From: Hymenopus coronatus
Lineage: Eukaryota > Arthropoda > Insecta > Mantodea > Hymenopodidae
Direction: 5' to 3'
Length of the DNA: 64,000 bases
Assembly (NCBI GenBank): GCA_030762935.1
Contig: CM060900.1
Location: 399,213,632-399,277,631 of the forward strand
The stretch's first letter is position 1; every line of letters begins with the position of its first letter. The notes beneath the pieces were generated by a model. It saw only the letters and a list, made by a program, of their open reading frames with translations. It was not told the DNA's origin and did not search any database. Position numbers and translations under genes: made by a program. Of this stretch, positions 25,289 through 36,279 are shown one piece after another.

Positions 25289-27637
25289 GTGCAAAGTAAT
25301 TTCCAAATCACATTTCACTATATAAATTTCAAGAAATATAAACAGCAGACAATTCCAAGGAGAAGAAGTAATAAACAATTTAAAACATATCTCCTTGAAG
25401 ATGAAAGTATTAGAAGATTATACCAAAACAGATTAAAAGATAAACTTAAACAAAATACACATGACATTGAAACAGATTGGATGAATATCAAATTAGCAAT
25501 ATTTCAAGCAGCATTTGAAAGTCTTGGCTATAAAACAAAAAAGAAGAAAAAATGGCTCCGGACATGGAATGATAATTTGAAAACATTGATAGAAAGAAAG
25601 AAGCAGTGTCATAAAAAGTGGTTGCAATCCAAAACAGAAGAAGATTACATAGATTATAAAAAAGTTAGAGCCCAAGTCAGAAAATTAACTAGAGAGATTA
25701 GAAGATCAGACTGGGACAAATATGTTAAATCCTTAGAACAAGATATAACAGGGCCACAAAGGAAAGGTTTTAAGTTAATCAAACAATTACAATTAGTAGA
25801 AAATGATAAATTGAGAATAAATAAAATATCAAAAGACGATTAGATAAAACATTATTCTTCACTCTGGAGAGAAACAAGTGACGCAAACGCAGAGACTGAT
25901 CTTGATTATGAGACCCAGGAAGATGGTTCAGAGATGAATCAAATTTCAGAAGATGAATTACACTCAGTATTACTCAAAGCTAGAAACAGAAAGTGCCCAG
26001 GTTTAGATAATATAAGTATGGAATTTTTAAAATATGGAGGCAAAATTTTAGAAGAAAAAAATTTAATTCTGTTTAATGACATTTGGAGAACCAACATAAT
26101 ACCGAAGGACTGGGAAACCGGATTATTAATAAACTTACATAAAAAGGGATCAAGAGTAAACTGTAAAAATTACAGAGGGATTTCTCTTCTTAGTTTAGCT
26201 TCCAAACTATATGCCAATATACTTAAGCATAAGTTAGAAAAATATTCTGAAGATATGTTAGGGGAAGAACAATGTGGTTTTCGACGGAGGAGAGGATGTA
26301 TGGACGCAATTTTCACTTTATCTCAGATCATAGAAAAAAGAAGAGAATTTAATTTACCACTTTTCATACTATTTATTGATTATGAAAAAGCCTATGATAG
26401 TGTAAATAGATATAAATTATGGCAAATATTGTTAGATTATGATATCCCATGTAAATTAATAAGAGCTAAGTCTATATACAAATTCAAAAATCAAGATTAA
26501 ATATAATGATGACAATATGACAGATCCAATAATAATTAATAAAGGAGTAAGACAAGGTTGTGGACTATCTCCATCATTGTTCAATATTTACATAACTCCA
26601 TGGCACGACACCTCACGGGGAACCTTGGCCTACCGCCCAGCCGCTGCGTCCCCCATCTCGGTCCACTACATACGTCATGGATGGGGTGCAGTATTGGAGG
26701 GTGAGACGTGGTCATCGCCTCGAGCCCCTCCCGGCCGGTTAATGCGGTCCTCACGACCTGGAGCCGCTACTTCTCCATCAAGTAGCTCCTCAATTGGCCC
26801 CCCAGGGACCTCACGAGGCTGAGTGCACCCCGTTCCAGGTCTCCCAGCGGGGGAAAAATCCCCACGCCGGTACTGGGGATCGAACCCAGGTCTCCTGCTT
26901 GGTAGGTGTTCAATATTTACATTAATAAAATCATAGAAGACTGGAAACAAATTTCGACACATGGACTAAAATTTCATCAGAATAAATCAGTACAAATCAT
27001 TTTATATGCTGATGACCAAGTTATAGTAGCCACATCAGAAGATGAATTACAGGGAGCGGCATATAAATTAAATAATGTAGCCAATCAGTACTCAATGAAT
27101 ATTAACACTGAGAAAACCAAAATTATGGCAATGTGTGGAAAAAATTTAATTAGAGCCAAAATTGAATTAAACGGCATAATAAATGAACAAATTACTAGTT
27201 TTACATACTTAGGAAACTTAATTTCAGAATACCAATTCAAAAATGTAATAGATTAAATGGAACAATTAAAGGACATTTTAGCAAACAGATGTCAGTGAAT
27301 ACAAAATTGAAAATCTACAATATTACATCGAAAGCTGCACTTCTATTTGGAAGCAAAACATGGGTTTTAAACAGCAAGGAACATAAACAGCTAGAAGCAG
27401 CTCAAATGCTCTTGGACTTACAAGACTTGATAAGAAAAGAAATACTGACATCAGGAAAAAATTAAAAGTTGAAAACATAGTGGATGACATTAACAATTAT
27501 CAACAAAATTGGATGCAACATGACGACAGGATGGTGGATCACAGATTACCTAAAATGGCCAGGTACTACAACCCACGAGGGAGAATAGATAGAGGACATC
27601 CACGAAGGCAATGGCGGGAGCAGTATCACCTATTCTG
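25289..27637 (+). pseudogene. RTE-like reverse transcriptase, broken and interrupted
   Basis: The LINE ORF2 relic would have copied LINE RNA at the target site. The linker frame (25289-25843) ends at TAG. RT resumes at 25934 with 'NRKCPGLDNISMEFLKYGG', 'NYRGISLLSLASKLYANIL', 'EEQCGFRRRRGCMDAIF' and motif A 'LFIDYEKAYDSV' (near 26370). A frameshift occurs near 26485. Motif B 'GVRQGCGLSPSLFNIYI' (26544-26594) is cut by the SINE, after which 'FNIYINKIIEDW' resumes. Motif C is 'ILYADDQVIV' near 27000. The C-terminal part to TGA 27637 is in shifted frames. The catalytic Asp residues are still visible, but the gene cannot make an intact protein. Confidence 0.8.
26594..26906 (-). mobile_element. SINE inserted in the RTE-like RT, with 16-base target duplication
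   Basis: The insert is flanked by the direct repeat TGTTCAATATTTACAT at 26578-26593 and 26907-26922, a clean target-site duplication. On the minus strand it begins 'cctaccaagcaggag', has a pol III B box GGTTCGATCC (rc of 26878-26887), and ends near 'ccatggagtt'. No A box is seen, so the head looks partial. A diverged copy of the same family lies at 57424-57738 on the plus strand. It is GC-rich compared with its surroundings. Reading frames inside it are not genes. Confidence 0.85.
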
Positions 27638-27714
27638 AGTTTCCGAATACAGGATTTACAAAATCCTAAATTTCTCATTGTTCATGATGATGATGGGGAT
27701 GATGAAGATGTTAA

Positions 27715-28040
27715 TTAGTATTTTTGTTATTATTTTATTATTTTTTATTATTATTATTATAATTTTTATTATTTTATTCTTATTTTCACTATTATTTGCA
27801 TTATTATGATTGTTATTATTTTTATCTCTATTATTTTTTATTATTATTTCTTTATTACTATTATTATTATTATTATTATTATTTATTATTTTTATTATAA
27901 TTATTATTATTTTTGTTATGACTATTATTTTTATTATTTTTTATTATTTTTATTATTTTTTATTATTTTTATTTTTTATTTTTATATTATTATTTTTATT
28001 ATTATTATTATTCTTATTATTATTATTATTATTATTATTA

Positions 28041-28086
<46 letters not shown>

Positions 28087-29015
28087 TTTTACTATGACTA
28101 TTATTTTTATTATATTTTTATTATTATTTTTATTTTTAGTTTTTATTTTTATATTAATATTATTTTTATTATTATTATTATTTTCGTTATCATTATTTTC
28201 ATTATTATTTTTATTATCATTTTTATTTTTATTATTGTTTTTATTATTATTTTTATTATGACTATTATGTTTTTTATTTTTATTATTAATGTTATTATTA
28301 TTTTTATTATTTCATTTTTATTATTTTATTATTTTTATAATTTTATTATTTTTATTATTTATTATTTTTATTATTATTATTTTTATTATAATTATTATTA
28401 TTACTATTATTATTATTATTTATTATTTATTTATTATGACTTTTATTTTATTATCTTTAGTATTAATGTTATTATTATTTTATTATTTCTATTATTTTAT
28501 TATTTTTATTATTTTATTGTTATTATTATTTTATTATTATTATTATTAAGATTATTATTATTATTGTTGTTATTATTATTGTTATCCTTATTATTTTTAT
28601 TATAATTATTATATTTTCAATTATTATTATATTTATAATTATCATTTTGTTATATTTTTATTATTATCTTAAGTATTTTGATTATTATTTTTATTATTAT
28701 GATTAGTTCCATTATTATTATTTTTATTATTTTTATTTTTGTTATAATTATTATTTTTATTATTATTTTATTATAATTGTTATTATTTCTATTTTTATTA
28801 TAATTTTATTTTATTATTATTTTAAATTTCATTATTACTATTACTTTTATTATTTTTTTAATTATTTTATTTTTATTATTATTAGTTTTATTATTACTAT
28901 TTTTCTCTTCTTGTGATTATTATTTATATTCATATTATTATTAGTATTTTTATTATAACTATTATTGTTCTATTTACTTTTATTATTATTTTTATTTTCA
29001 CTATTATTTTTATTA

Positions 29016-29050
<35 letters not shown>

Positions 29051-29516
29051 TTTAATTATTATTTTAATTAATTATTATTATATTTTTATTGTTTATATTT
29101 TTATTATTATTATTTTTCTTATTTTTTAATATTATTATTGTTATTATTATTATTATTATTAATTTCATGATTACTATTATTTTCATTATTATTTTTATAA
29201 TTATTTTATTTTTATTATTATTTTTATTATTATTATTTTTCTTCTTGTTATGATTATTATTTTCACTAATATTATTATTAGTATTTTTATTTTTTATATA
29301 ACTATTATTGTTATAATTATTTTTATTATTAATATTTTTATTATGACCATTATTTTTATTATTATTTTTATTATTATTATTATTTTTATAATTATTATTC
29401 TTATTACTATTTTTAGTATAATTATCATTATTATTCTTATTATAGTTATTATTATTTTTATTTTTATTATAATTATTATCTTTATTATTATTTTTATTAT
29501 TAATTTTTATTATAAA

Positions 29517-29564
<48 letters not shown>

Positions 29565-30039
29565 AATTTTTACTATGACTATTATTTGTATTATTTTTTT
29601 ATTATTATTTTCACTTTTATTTTTATATTATTTTTTTTAATATTCTTATTATGAGTATTTTTACTATTATTTTTATTGTTTTTAATTTTAATTTTTATTT
29701 TTTTATTATTATAATCATTATAATATTTTTCATTATTATTTTTATTATTATTATTATTATTATTGTTATTATTATTATTTATTGTTATTATAATTATTGT
29801 TATTTATTATTATTATTATTATTATTTATTATTTATTATTATTTATTATTATTTATTATAATTACTATACTATAATTACTTATTATTCTTAATTATTAAG
29901 TTATTATTATTTTTCATTGTTTATTATTATTGTTTATTATTATTTATGATTATTTATTAATTATTGTTATTATTTATTGTTTTAATTATTATTTTTATTA
30001 TAATTATTATTATTTATTATTACAATTATTATTATTAAT

Positions 30040-30071
<32 letters not shown>

Positions 30072-30508
30072 ATTACTACTATTATTTATTGTATATTAAT
30101 ATCATTTATTATTATTTATTTTAATTATCATTTATTATTATTGATTATTTATTATTATTATTATTATTATTATTTATTATTGTTGATTATTATTATTATT
30201 ATTGACTAATTATTATTCTTGATTATTTATTATTATATATTATTAATTATTTTTATTATCATTAATTATTCTTTTTATTCTTTTTTATTCTTATTCTTAT
30301 TATTCTTATTTTTATTCTTATTTATTATTATTATTGTTTATTATTTATCATCAATTATTATTTATTATTTATTTATTAATTTATTAATTAATATTATTTA
30401 TTAATATTATTATTAGTTATTATTATTTATTATTATTAATTAATATATGTTATTATTATTATTATTATTATTTATTATTATTATTTATTATTCTTATTTA
30501 TTATTTAT
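27715..30508. repeat. Degenerate (ATT)n satellite field, right part
   Basis: This continues the same ATT-rhythm satellite for 2.8 kb after the LINE. The field probably pre-existed and was split by the LINE insertion. Toward the right end TTATTTATTATT-type four- and three-base mixtures become common (29800-30500), so the repeat changes character. No genes. Confidence 0.95.
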
Positions 30509-30524
30509 TAACCCTTGAAAGGTA

Positions 30525-31046
30525 TCATTGATACATTAACCGACAACTTATTTGAGAGGGCATATTTGGTAGCACATGTTTCATTGAAGGGCACCAAGGC
30601 TTATAGTGTTGATCATAGCCTATATCTCCCATAGGAACAACTTTTAAATTTTTGTTTAGGTGAATCTTTTTCACAAGTTTTTTGTATTTTGTGAAGCAGA
30701 TTACTTTCGATACGCTCATTAATTTGTAGACTTTTTGGCACTTGATGTACAAAGTTCTATACGCTCCTGACTTGCATAGAGATTTGTTGGATTTACATAT
30801 GGTTAACAATCTCCTGAGTCGTTAACTGCTCGAAATAATCTGGCTACCTGTTAGTTTTTGCAACCTGAGATTTTGGTCTTGCAGAGTCCTCACAAAATGT
30901 TTGTTTGAAGCACTCACCAACAGTTTCACTCCAATCTTCATTAGCACAGGTATCGTTGCATTCAACTCCGGGATGTCTAAATAGGAATAATGAGTTAACT
31001 CCACTGTAGCTTGTGAGTAATTAAGATAGAGCGGTCCAGTGGGCAT
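30525..31046 (-). CDS. Two adjacent minus-strand frames, unrecognised
   Basis: On the minus strand, a 74-codon frame (31046-30822, starting 'MPTGPLYLNYSQATVELTHY') is followed, after a stop and with no frame change (both starts and ends are in phase), by a 94-codon frame (30809-30525) that is basic and Cys-containing ('TICKSNKSLCKSGAYR'). They may be one former gene of about 170 codons with an internal stop. They point away from the polymerase B relic that starts at 31118. This divergent layout could mean a second gene of the same Polinton-like element, but I recognise no family. Low complexity does not explain them, since their composition differs from the adjoining ATT satellite. Confidence 0.35.
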
Positions 31047-31117
31047 ATATGGGAAAGATAGGGAATTTAAGGAGGAGGGAACCCTAGCTAGAGAGCAGGG
31101 CTAGGGCTAGAGAGCAT

Positions 31118-32197
31118 ACACTGTGCTGCATCCTTCAGCAGCAGATACAATGGAATTTATCATGAAGAGTACTGTGGTGCAGGCATGACTCTGAAGAAAA
31201 CAAACCCCCAGCTTACCAGACATCAACTATTGAATACAATGGAAATTGTGTGTAACATTAAGAGTATGAGACATGGTTTGAAGGGCACCAGAAATCTTAC
31301 TTCATCCGATGCAATTCAGAAAGACATGAAGACTTACCTGCAGGAAGCTAAACACAGGATTATACAATTTGTTCTAAAAGAGTTCTCCACACATAAAGCT
31401 GTGAAGATTTACCTGTTAGTGGAATGCCGATTTGTAAACAGTGTTGGAAAAAGTAATGACAAGACCTTCAAGCCAGGAATCAGACAGTGTTTCAAGGAAC
31501 TGATTTAGACCAATTTTAGAGACGAAATTCAAGAAATTGGCTGTTGAAATGGACGAATCACAACTTAATGGAAGCTGCTTACTGTTGAGGGGGTGCCTTC
31601 AAATTAACAATAACAACCCACTTCGCGGGAGCAGTTACATTCATCTACCTGCATCTATAGAAGCAAACAAATCGCGTGTGAACCTCCAGAATCGTCCTGA
31701 TGCGACATGGTTTTTATATGCTCTCCACGCAAAATTCATTTAAAAGGATCCCCAACGTGTAACCAAATACAAATATGTGGAAAATAAATACGACCTCTCG
31801 TGTATCGCGATTGCTACGCCTTTGTCTAAAATCCCGACATTTGAAAAGAAAAATAATATATCTATCAACGTGTTTGCACTGGATGAAAAGAAAGCATTGT
31901 TTCCAATATAACTTTATGGTGTGCTATAGCCGTAATATGGGGTTGAAAACCTGAAGCTTATGTTCATGGATAAGGACTAAGCTGTGTAGGAAGAACTATC
32001 TGATCGTCGTCACCTTATTCTGCTGAGTGATGAAAACGGCACGCATCACTATGCATAAATCAAGAACTTTGAGAAGCTTATTCGAGAACAAACGACAAAA
32101 TATGAAGGACACCGAAGTGGAGTGGAAAATTTGCAGAAACATGCTACTATACTCAGGCGGCGTGCTATCGCTGGGATAGCTATGCGCACAAAGGGGG
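31118..32197 (+). pseudogene. Third polymerase B copy, N-terminal part, rearranged
   Basis: This is the same gene family as 222-3841, starting inside the second zinc-finger-like motif and ending at a point matching about 1430 of copy A. It is clearly more diverged than A and B are from each other, with many stops and shifts. Two structural changes stand out. About 65 bases at 31914-31978 match the palm motif C region (46780-46844 of copy B), which normally lies more than 2 kb downstream. About 50 bases covering the third Cys-x2-Cys cluster are deleted at 32110. The right end meets LINE sequence at about 32198, and the polymerase does not resume after the LINE array. Confidence 0.85.
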
Positions 32198-33830
32198 CTG
32201 AATGCGTAATGCATTTTTCACCTCCACGGTAAAAAAAAAAAAAAAAAAAAGACGCAAGGACATTCGGAGCTTCTTCGACTTGTAAGGATGGCCGAGAAGA
32301 TGCAGCGCAGACTCGCCGCTGCTAAGGCAGCACCCGATGCCTCCACCTTGGCAGCCGCCGAGAAGGCAGCACCCGATGCCTCCACCTTGGCAGCCGCCGA
32401 GAAGGCAGCACCCGATGCCTCCACCTTGGCAGCCGCCGAGAAGGCAGCACGTCCGACGCTACCGGTCCAGGCAAGCCTTGCTTCGCCGCCGGCCGCCACC
32501 TCAGTCTCGCCGCAACTGCAGCCGCAGTTGCCGCCATTGCCTACACCGCCGCCGCCGGAGCCCGCGCAGTCGCTACCACCGAAGTTAAGTGCTGTGGTTA
32601 GGGGGGTCCCTAGAGACCTTTCTACCAAGCACGTAATCGACGTAGCGCAGTCGCTGTGGCCTTCTTATGGCCACTCGAATCCTGAGCGACCGGGGACTAA
32701 CGCCACTCGTCCGAATCGAGTTCCAAGACAGCGCCGATATGGAAGCTGCTTTGGCATCAGGGTTGCCCTTTCTAGGGCGTCTCCTGAGCGTCGAAGTTGG
32801 CATAACAGAGCGCCACCGCCCTTGCCGACGCTGCTGTGCTTTCGGGCACAGCTTCGAAGCCTGTTCTTCGCTGTCGCGGTGCCACTATTTTGGAGCCGCT
32901 GCCTACACCGCCGAGTGCACACAGCACGACCTACGCCGCAGACGCCGGTTCTGTGCCACCTGCCTTGGCACAGGACACTACACCGGGCAAGCAATGTGCC
33001 CAGCCTATCCAAGAAACAGGCAACCGTCTCCGCAGCAGACCCGGGAAGAACCAGTGCCTTCAACCACACAGACAGCGCAGACACCTACACCTTCAACACT
33101 ACATACCGGCGAACTACTGCATAAACCCCAGGGCCTAAGTGAGGCCATTCAGGACCTCCAAGCGGAGGTTCTGACACTGACGGCCAAACTGACACACCTG
33201 GAGGACCACCTGCAAGAACAACAGACCGAACTTCAGGAACTTCCAACACTAAGACACCAATTCACTCAACTCTACACTGACATCCGGCTCATCATCAGGG
33301 AGGAGGTGAAGGCCCTGAAGACGACGACAGGACGGCCACCGATGCACCACAGCGACCCTGAGCCTCTGGTTCAGATAGCTGAAGGACCTATATATACAAC
33401 ATCCACCTATGACAGCACAGGAACTCTACAGAAAACAACTCCGCAGAGAACGAACCAACTTCAGGAAGCATCACCAGTAACTTTCACAAAACACACATCA
33501 CCATTAACTATCATTCATTTACACCAATTGCTTCTCCAGCGGGGCACTCAGGGCGCAAGTCATGTGTGTCCACTGGCTCATCATACTTTCACCTCGCAGT
33601 TACTGCCACTGACAGGCAGCAAACATGTTCACCAGAAATCCGCAGGTGCTTTATGCGGTACTGCACAAGGGAGGCATGGGCCTCCTACTTCCCATGTTTT
33701 TTTGTTGTTTTTTTTTTTGTGAGTAGTGCCACCCTGGTTCAAGTCCAGGTTGGGGAGTCTCACACTTCCCGGTTTGCCTGGGGTTAGGGCGTCAGTAGCC
33801 TTTTCCCCATCGTAAAAAAAATGCAATAAA
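32198..33830 (+). mobile_element. Jockey-type LINE unit 1: gag only
   Basis: An A run at 32229-32249 is followed by a gag-like ORF1 relic, about 330 bases of noncoding sequence, and a short A run near 33813-33821. No endonuclease or RT lies between ORF1 and this tail, so the unit is gag-only. Its 3' part includes a T run and a hairpin CCTGG-TTCAAGT-CCAGG (near 33732) resembling a tRNA T arm. A close relative is unit 4 (36280-37770). Confidence 0.65.
32288..33478 (+). pseudogene. LINE ORF1 (gag-like, zinc knuckles), unit 1
   Basis: ORF1 proteins of jockey-type LINEs bind and package the element's RNA. The N-terminus carries three copies of a 13-residue Ala-rich repeat (KAAPDASTLAAAE, 32324-32446), then a Pro-rich stretch. 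After a frameshift near 32655 the frame from 32667 gives a region like the domain preceding gag knuckles ('LVRIEFQDSADMEAALASG'). Cys/His clusters follow near 32815-33000: knuckle 1 is intact (Cys-x2-Cys-x4-His-x4-Cys), the second Cys of cluster 2 is Phe, and cluster 3 keeps its His ('CATCLGTGHYT'). A coiled-coil with Leu/Glu heptads follows (33120-33330). A four-base TATA insertion near 33388 shifts the end, so the frame runs on to 33722 instead of stopping near 33478. Confidence 0.75.
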
Positions 33831-35822
33831 TAGTTTTCTACAAAGTCCGTGCCCATGTCTCAGTCATCTTAAATACTAGACTTTAGGTTCAGTGCCCCAA
33901 CAATCGATCTACAGGCGCAGTACTCCTTGACACAACGCGCCTTCGACAGAGTATGGCATGCTGGCCTACTAAATAAACTGACGACATACGGAATCAACGA
34001 TTCGTTAGTCGCCATCATTAAAGACTATCTACGAAATAGAAGCTTCAAGGCAGCAGTGGATGAGGCAGAGTCAACACTCCGCCCCATCAGAGCTGGCGTA
34101 CCCCAAGGAAGTTTGCTGGGGCCCACTCTATTTAACATATACATAAATGATCTCCCACCACTAATCCGGGTAGAGAAATATATCTACGCCGACGACATTG
34201 CCCTAGTAACAACATCACTGCAGCCACGGATTATACACCTCAGGCTCCAAAATGCCTTGAATTCATTGGAACCGTGGTTCAGAAAATGGAGGGTCAAGTT
34301 AAATGCCAGAAAGTGTAAAGCCATAGTTTTCACAAAACGCCACACACATAGGCAACAAAGGCGCGCTCTCCCGCCACTTATGTACCGGCAAGAGCCGATT
34401 GTGTGGGAGAGCATGGTCACTTACTTAGGGGTAAGGATGGTCGAAGGCCTCACGTGGAAACAACACATCAACACGGTAAGAGCTAAAGCCAACGGTCAGC
34501 TCAACAAGCTTTACCCAATCATTAACACGAACAGCCGCTTTAAACTAAGCATGGGCCTAACCCTCTACAAAACGCTAATCAGACCTATACTAACATACGC
34601 CGCCCCCGTCTGGGGATATGCGGCAAAAACCCACATTAAGAGACTCCAAACGCTTCAAAATCGAATTTTGCGAATTATTGCACAAGTGCCCGCAGTAGCT
34701 CCAACCTTTGAACTACACGAGGAGCTCAAAATCTGCTCAATTGAGACCCATATAAAGCAACTGGCATTTAACATCTACAAGCGGAAAAGTAATAATCACA
34801 ACGTTCTCATCCAAGAACTTGGCGAATATGACACCAGAAACGACAAACACCTCCGCCCTCTATCGCTCTTCAGCCGGAACATCGGTTTAGGGGAACCAGA
34901 AATCAATATTCAGGAATACTTAGACAACCTCATTAGGTAACTAATGGCAATGTCAGAGAGCATTTCACTCCAGACCAACACACCACACATATGCACACCT
35001 TCTCATTTTCAGCAGTCCTCTAAGTCCTTGTGCTACCCAGCCAAGGCGGCTCCCGGGGGATGAGGGCCCCCCCGCGAGTGGCACGGGTCCGCACCTGCAC
35101 CATGATAGGCAGGCAGCCAGCCGTGTGCGCACTCTACACGACCAGGACTTCCACAGGCCAACGAGACAATCAACACTTAGACGAGGCCGTTAGGCTGGAA
35201 AGAAACCACAATTTAATTATAAAAACTAAAATAACTTGTAGTGTTAGTTTTTCATTTCAGGTATACGACGCAGCCCGCGGCTGAAATATCACTACCAATT
35301 GTACATAGGATAAAATACATTCACTGACATGGAATGGAACTCACCATCATTCCTTAGTTTGTTTCAGAGACTCGGCCCCATAGGCAGAAGACACACAAGC
35401 CAAACTACGACGCTAGAACTGCACCTCATGTAGAGACCAGTCTTCAGCAATGTCACCAATAAACATAGGGAGAGAGTGGCACCTCTCCCTACACTCCTTA
35501 CCACCAACGCCAAATTCCATAATCCTTAATTATCCCTACCTCTGAATCCGCATAGGAGGCCGGCTGGGCCCTGGTCAAGTCGGTCTGCTAGCACTACCTT
35601 ACCCACTGGTGGCCGCACAGCGGGCCAGTTTCATTTTCCTTTCCATCACTACGCGGGTGCAACAGCGGTACCGCAACAATCCTCACTTTCCACTCCCGGT
35701 GGAGGGTTTTTTAGTCGGTAGGCCCACTGTGGGAGACTCCGACACTCCGGGCTAGCCAGCCCGGGTTAGTCCTTAAGGTGAATTTTTCCCTCCACTCGAA
35801 AAAAAAAAAAAAAAAAAAAAAA
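33831..35822 (+). mobile_element. Jockey-type LINE unit 2: RT only, 5' truncated
   Basis: LINE similarity starts at about 33890, just before RT motif A. The unit runs through RT and a long 3' part, ending in a 24-base A run (35799-35822). The 3' part includes a hairpin-like GGGGGATGAGGGCCCCC block (35052-35072) and a terminal stem-rich stretch (35713-35770). This tail differs from that of unit 5, so units 2 and 5 are different families. Confidence 0.75.
33898..34940 (+). pseudogene. Jockey-type reverse transcriptase, C-terminal two thirds (unit 2)
   Basis: The frame 33927-34940 is open for 337 codons. It begins in motif A ('AFDRVWHAGLL'), with the preceding Asp in another frame because of a small indel at about 33930. 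Motif B is 'GVPQGSLLGPTLFN', motif C 'YADD' is at 34185-34196, and the thumb and C-terminal region end at TAA with 'NIQEYLDNLIR'. The fingers, the endonuclease and ORF1 are absent, so this is a 5'-truncated insert. It resembles the unit 5 RT but with many substitutions. It is the best preserved RT in the window. Expression is unlikely, since nothing upstream resembles a LINE promoter. Confidence 0.85.
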
Positions 35823-36279
35823 AGCCCCTGTATCCCCGGAGCAGGGCTTCATCTCCACAACAGCCAGAGCAGCACCATCTAGCTTCACACCACCAATCAA
35901 CTCTTCACCAAACGCTTCACCTGACAACTCATCTTCCCCAATGGACACCTTCCTGAAGGACACCGTGAGCTCCATCCAGCAGCACATCGCCGCCATCCTG
36001 ACGCTTACACACCAACTCGGCCTCCATCTCGAGGAACTTCAGAGTGTAACCAATGAACGACTCGCGGCACTGGAGGCCAAGCACCAGGATTCGGAAGGTG
36101 TTGCAGGTGATCATGGCGAAGCGCTTGCGTCTGTTCAGCGCCAGTTGGATCGCATACAGAGCCACTTCGTCCATCCCCCTGCCAAGATAGCGACCCATTT
36201 CCGAACCTCACACAATGGCGAGATAACCATTCTTTAAACCTTCCAATTCCCTTACTGTCTCCCCTTCCCAAAAAAAAAA
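35823..36279 (+). mobile_element. LINE unit 3: coiled-coil gag-like fragment between A runs
   Basis: This segment lies between the A run of unit 2 and a second A run (36270-36280). An open frame extends from the first A run through ATG 35941 to TAA 36235-36237. It is Ser/Pro-rich at first, then helical with heptads ('EELQSVTNERLAALEAKHQD', 'ASVQRQLDRIQSHF'). It is probably a fragment of a LINE ORF1, but it has no knuckles and no clear match to units 1 or 4. Confidence 0.45.

Larger units (their letters stand above)
25183..27710 (+). mobile_element. RTE-like LINE, 5' truncated, split by a SINE
   Basis: The element starts abruptly after the ATT field, within the last part of the endonuclease ('SDHY'-like word just before 25289). 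The linker is at 25289-25843, with basic 'KKKKKWLRTWNDNLKTLIERK'-type sequence, followed by the RT fingers and palm. It ends in a GATGATG-rich tail near 27681-27715 and is then followed again by ATT satellite. The relation to RTE-type elements is inferred from the linker, the RT motifs and the C-terminal Arg-rich 'RQWREQYH' end. Stops and shifts are found throughout. Confidence 0.8.

Noticed and set aside
26517..26962. GC-rich frames inside the RTE-like RT
   Set aside because: They lie in the SINE insert with its target duplication.
21939..30404. Many long reading frames rich in Ile, Leu, Phe and Tyr
   Set aside because: They are the ATT rhythm read in different frames; the rhythm has few stop codons in some frames, and no protein family looks like this.
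32218..33084. Minus-strand frames opposite the gag units
   Set aside because: They are GC-driven shadows of ORF1; the knuckle and coiled-coil features are on the plus strand.
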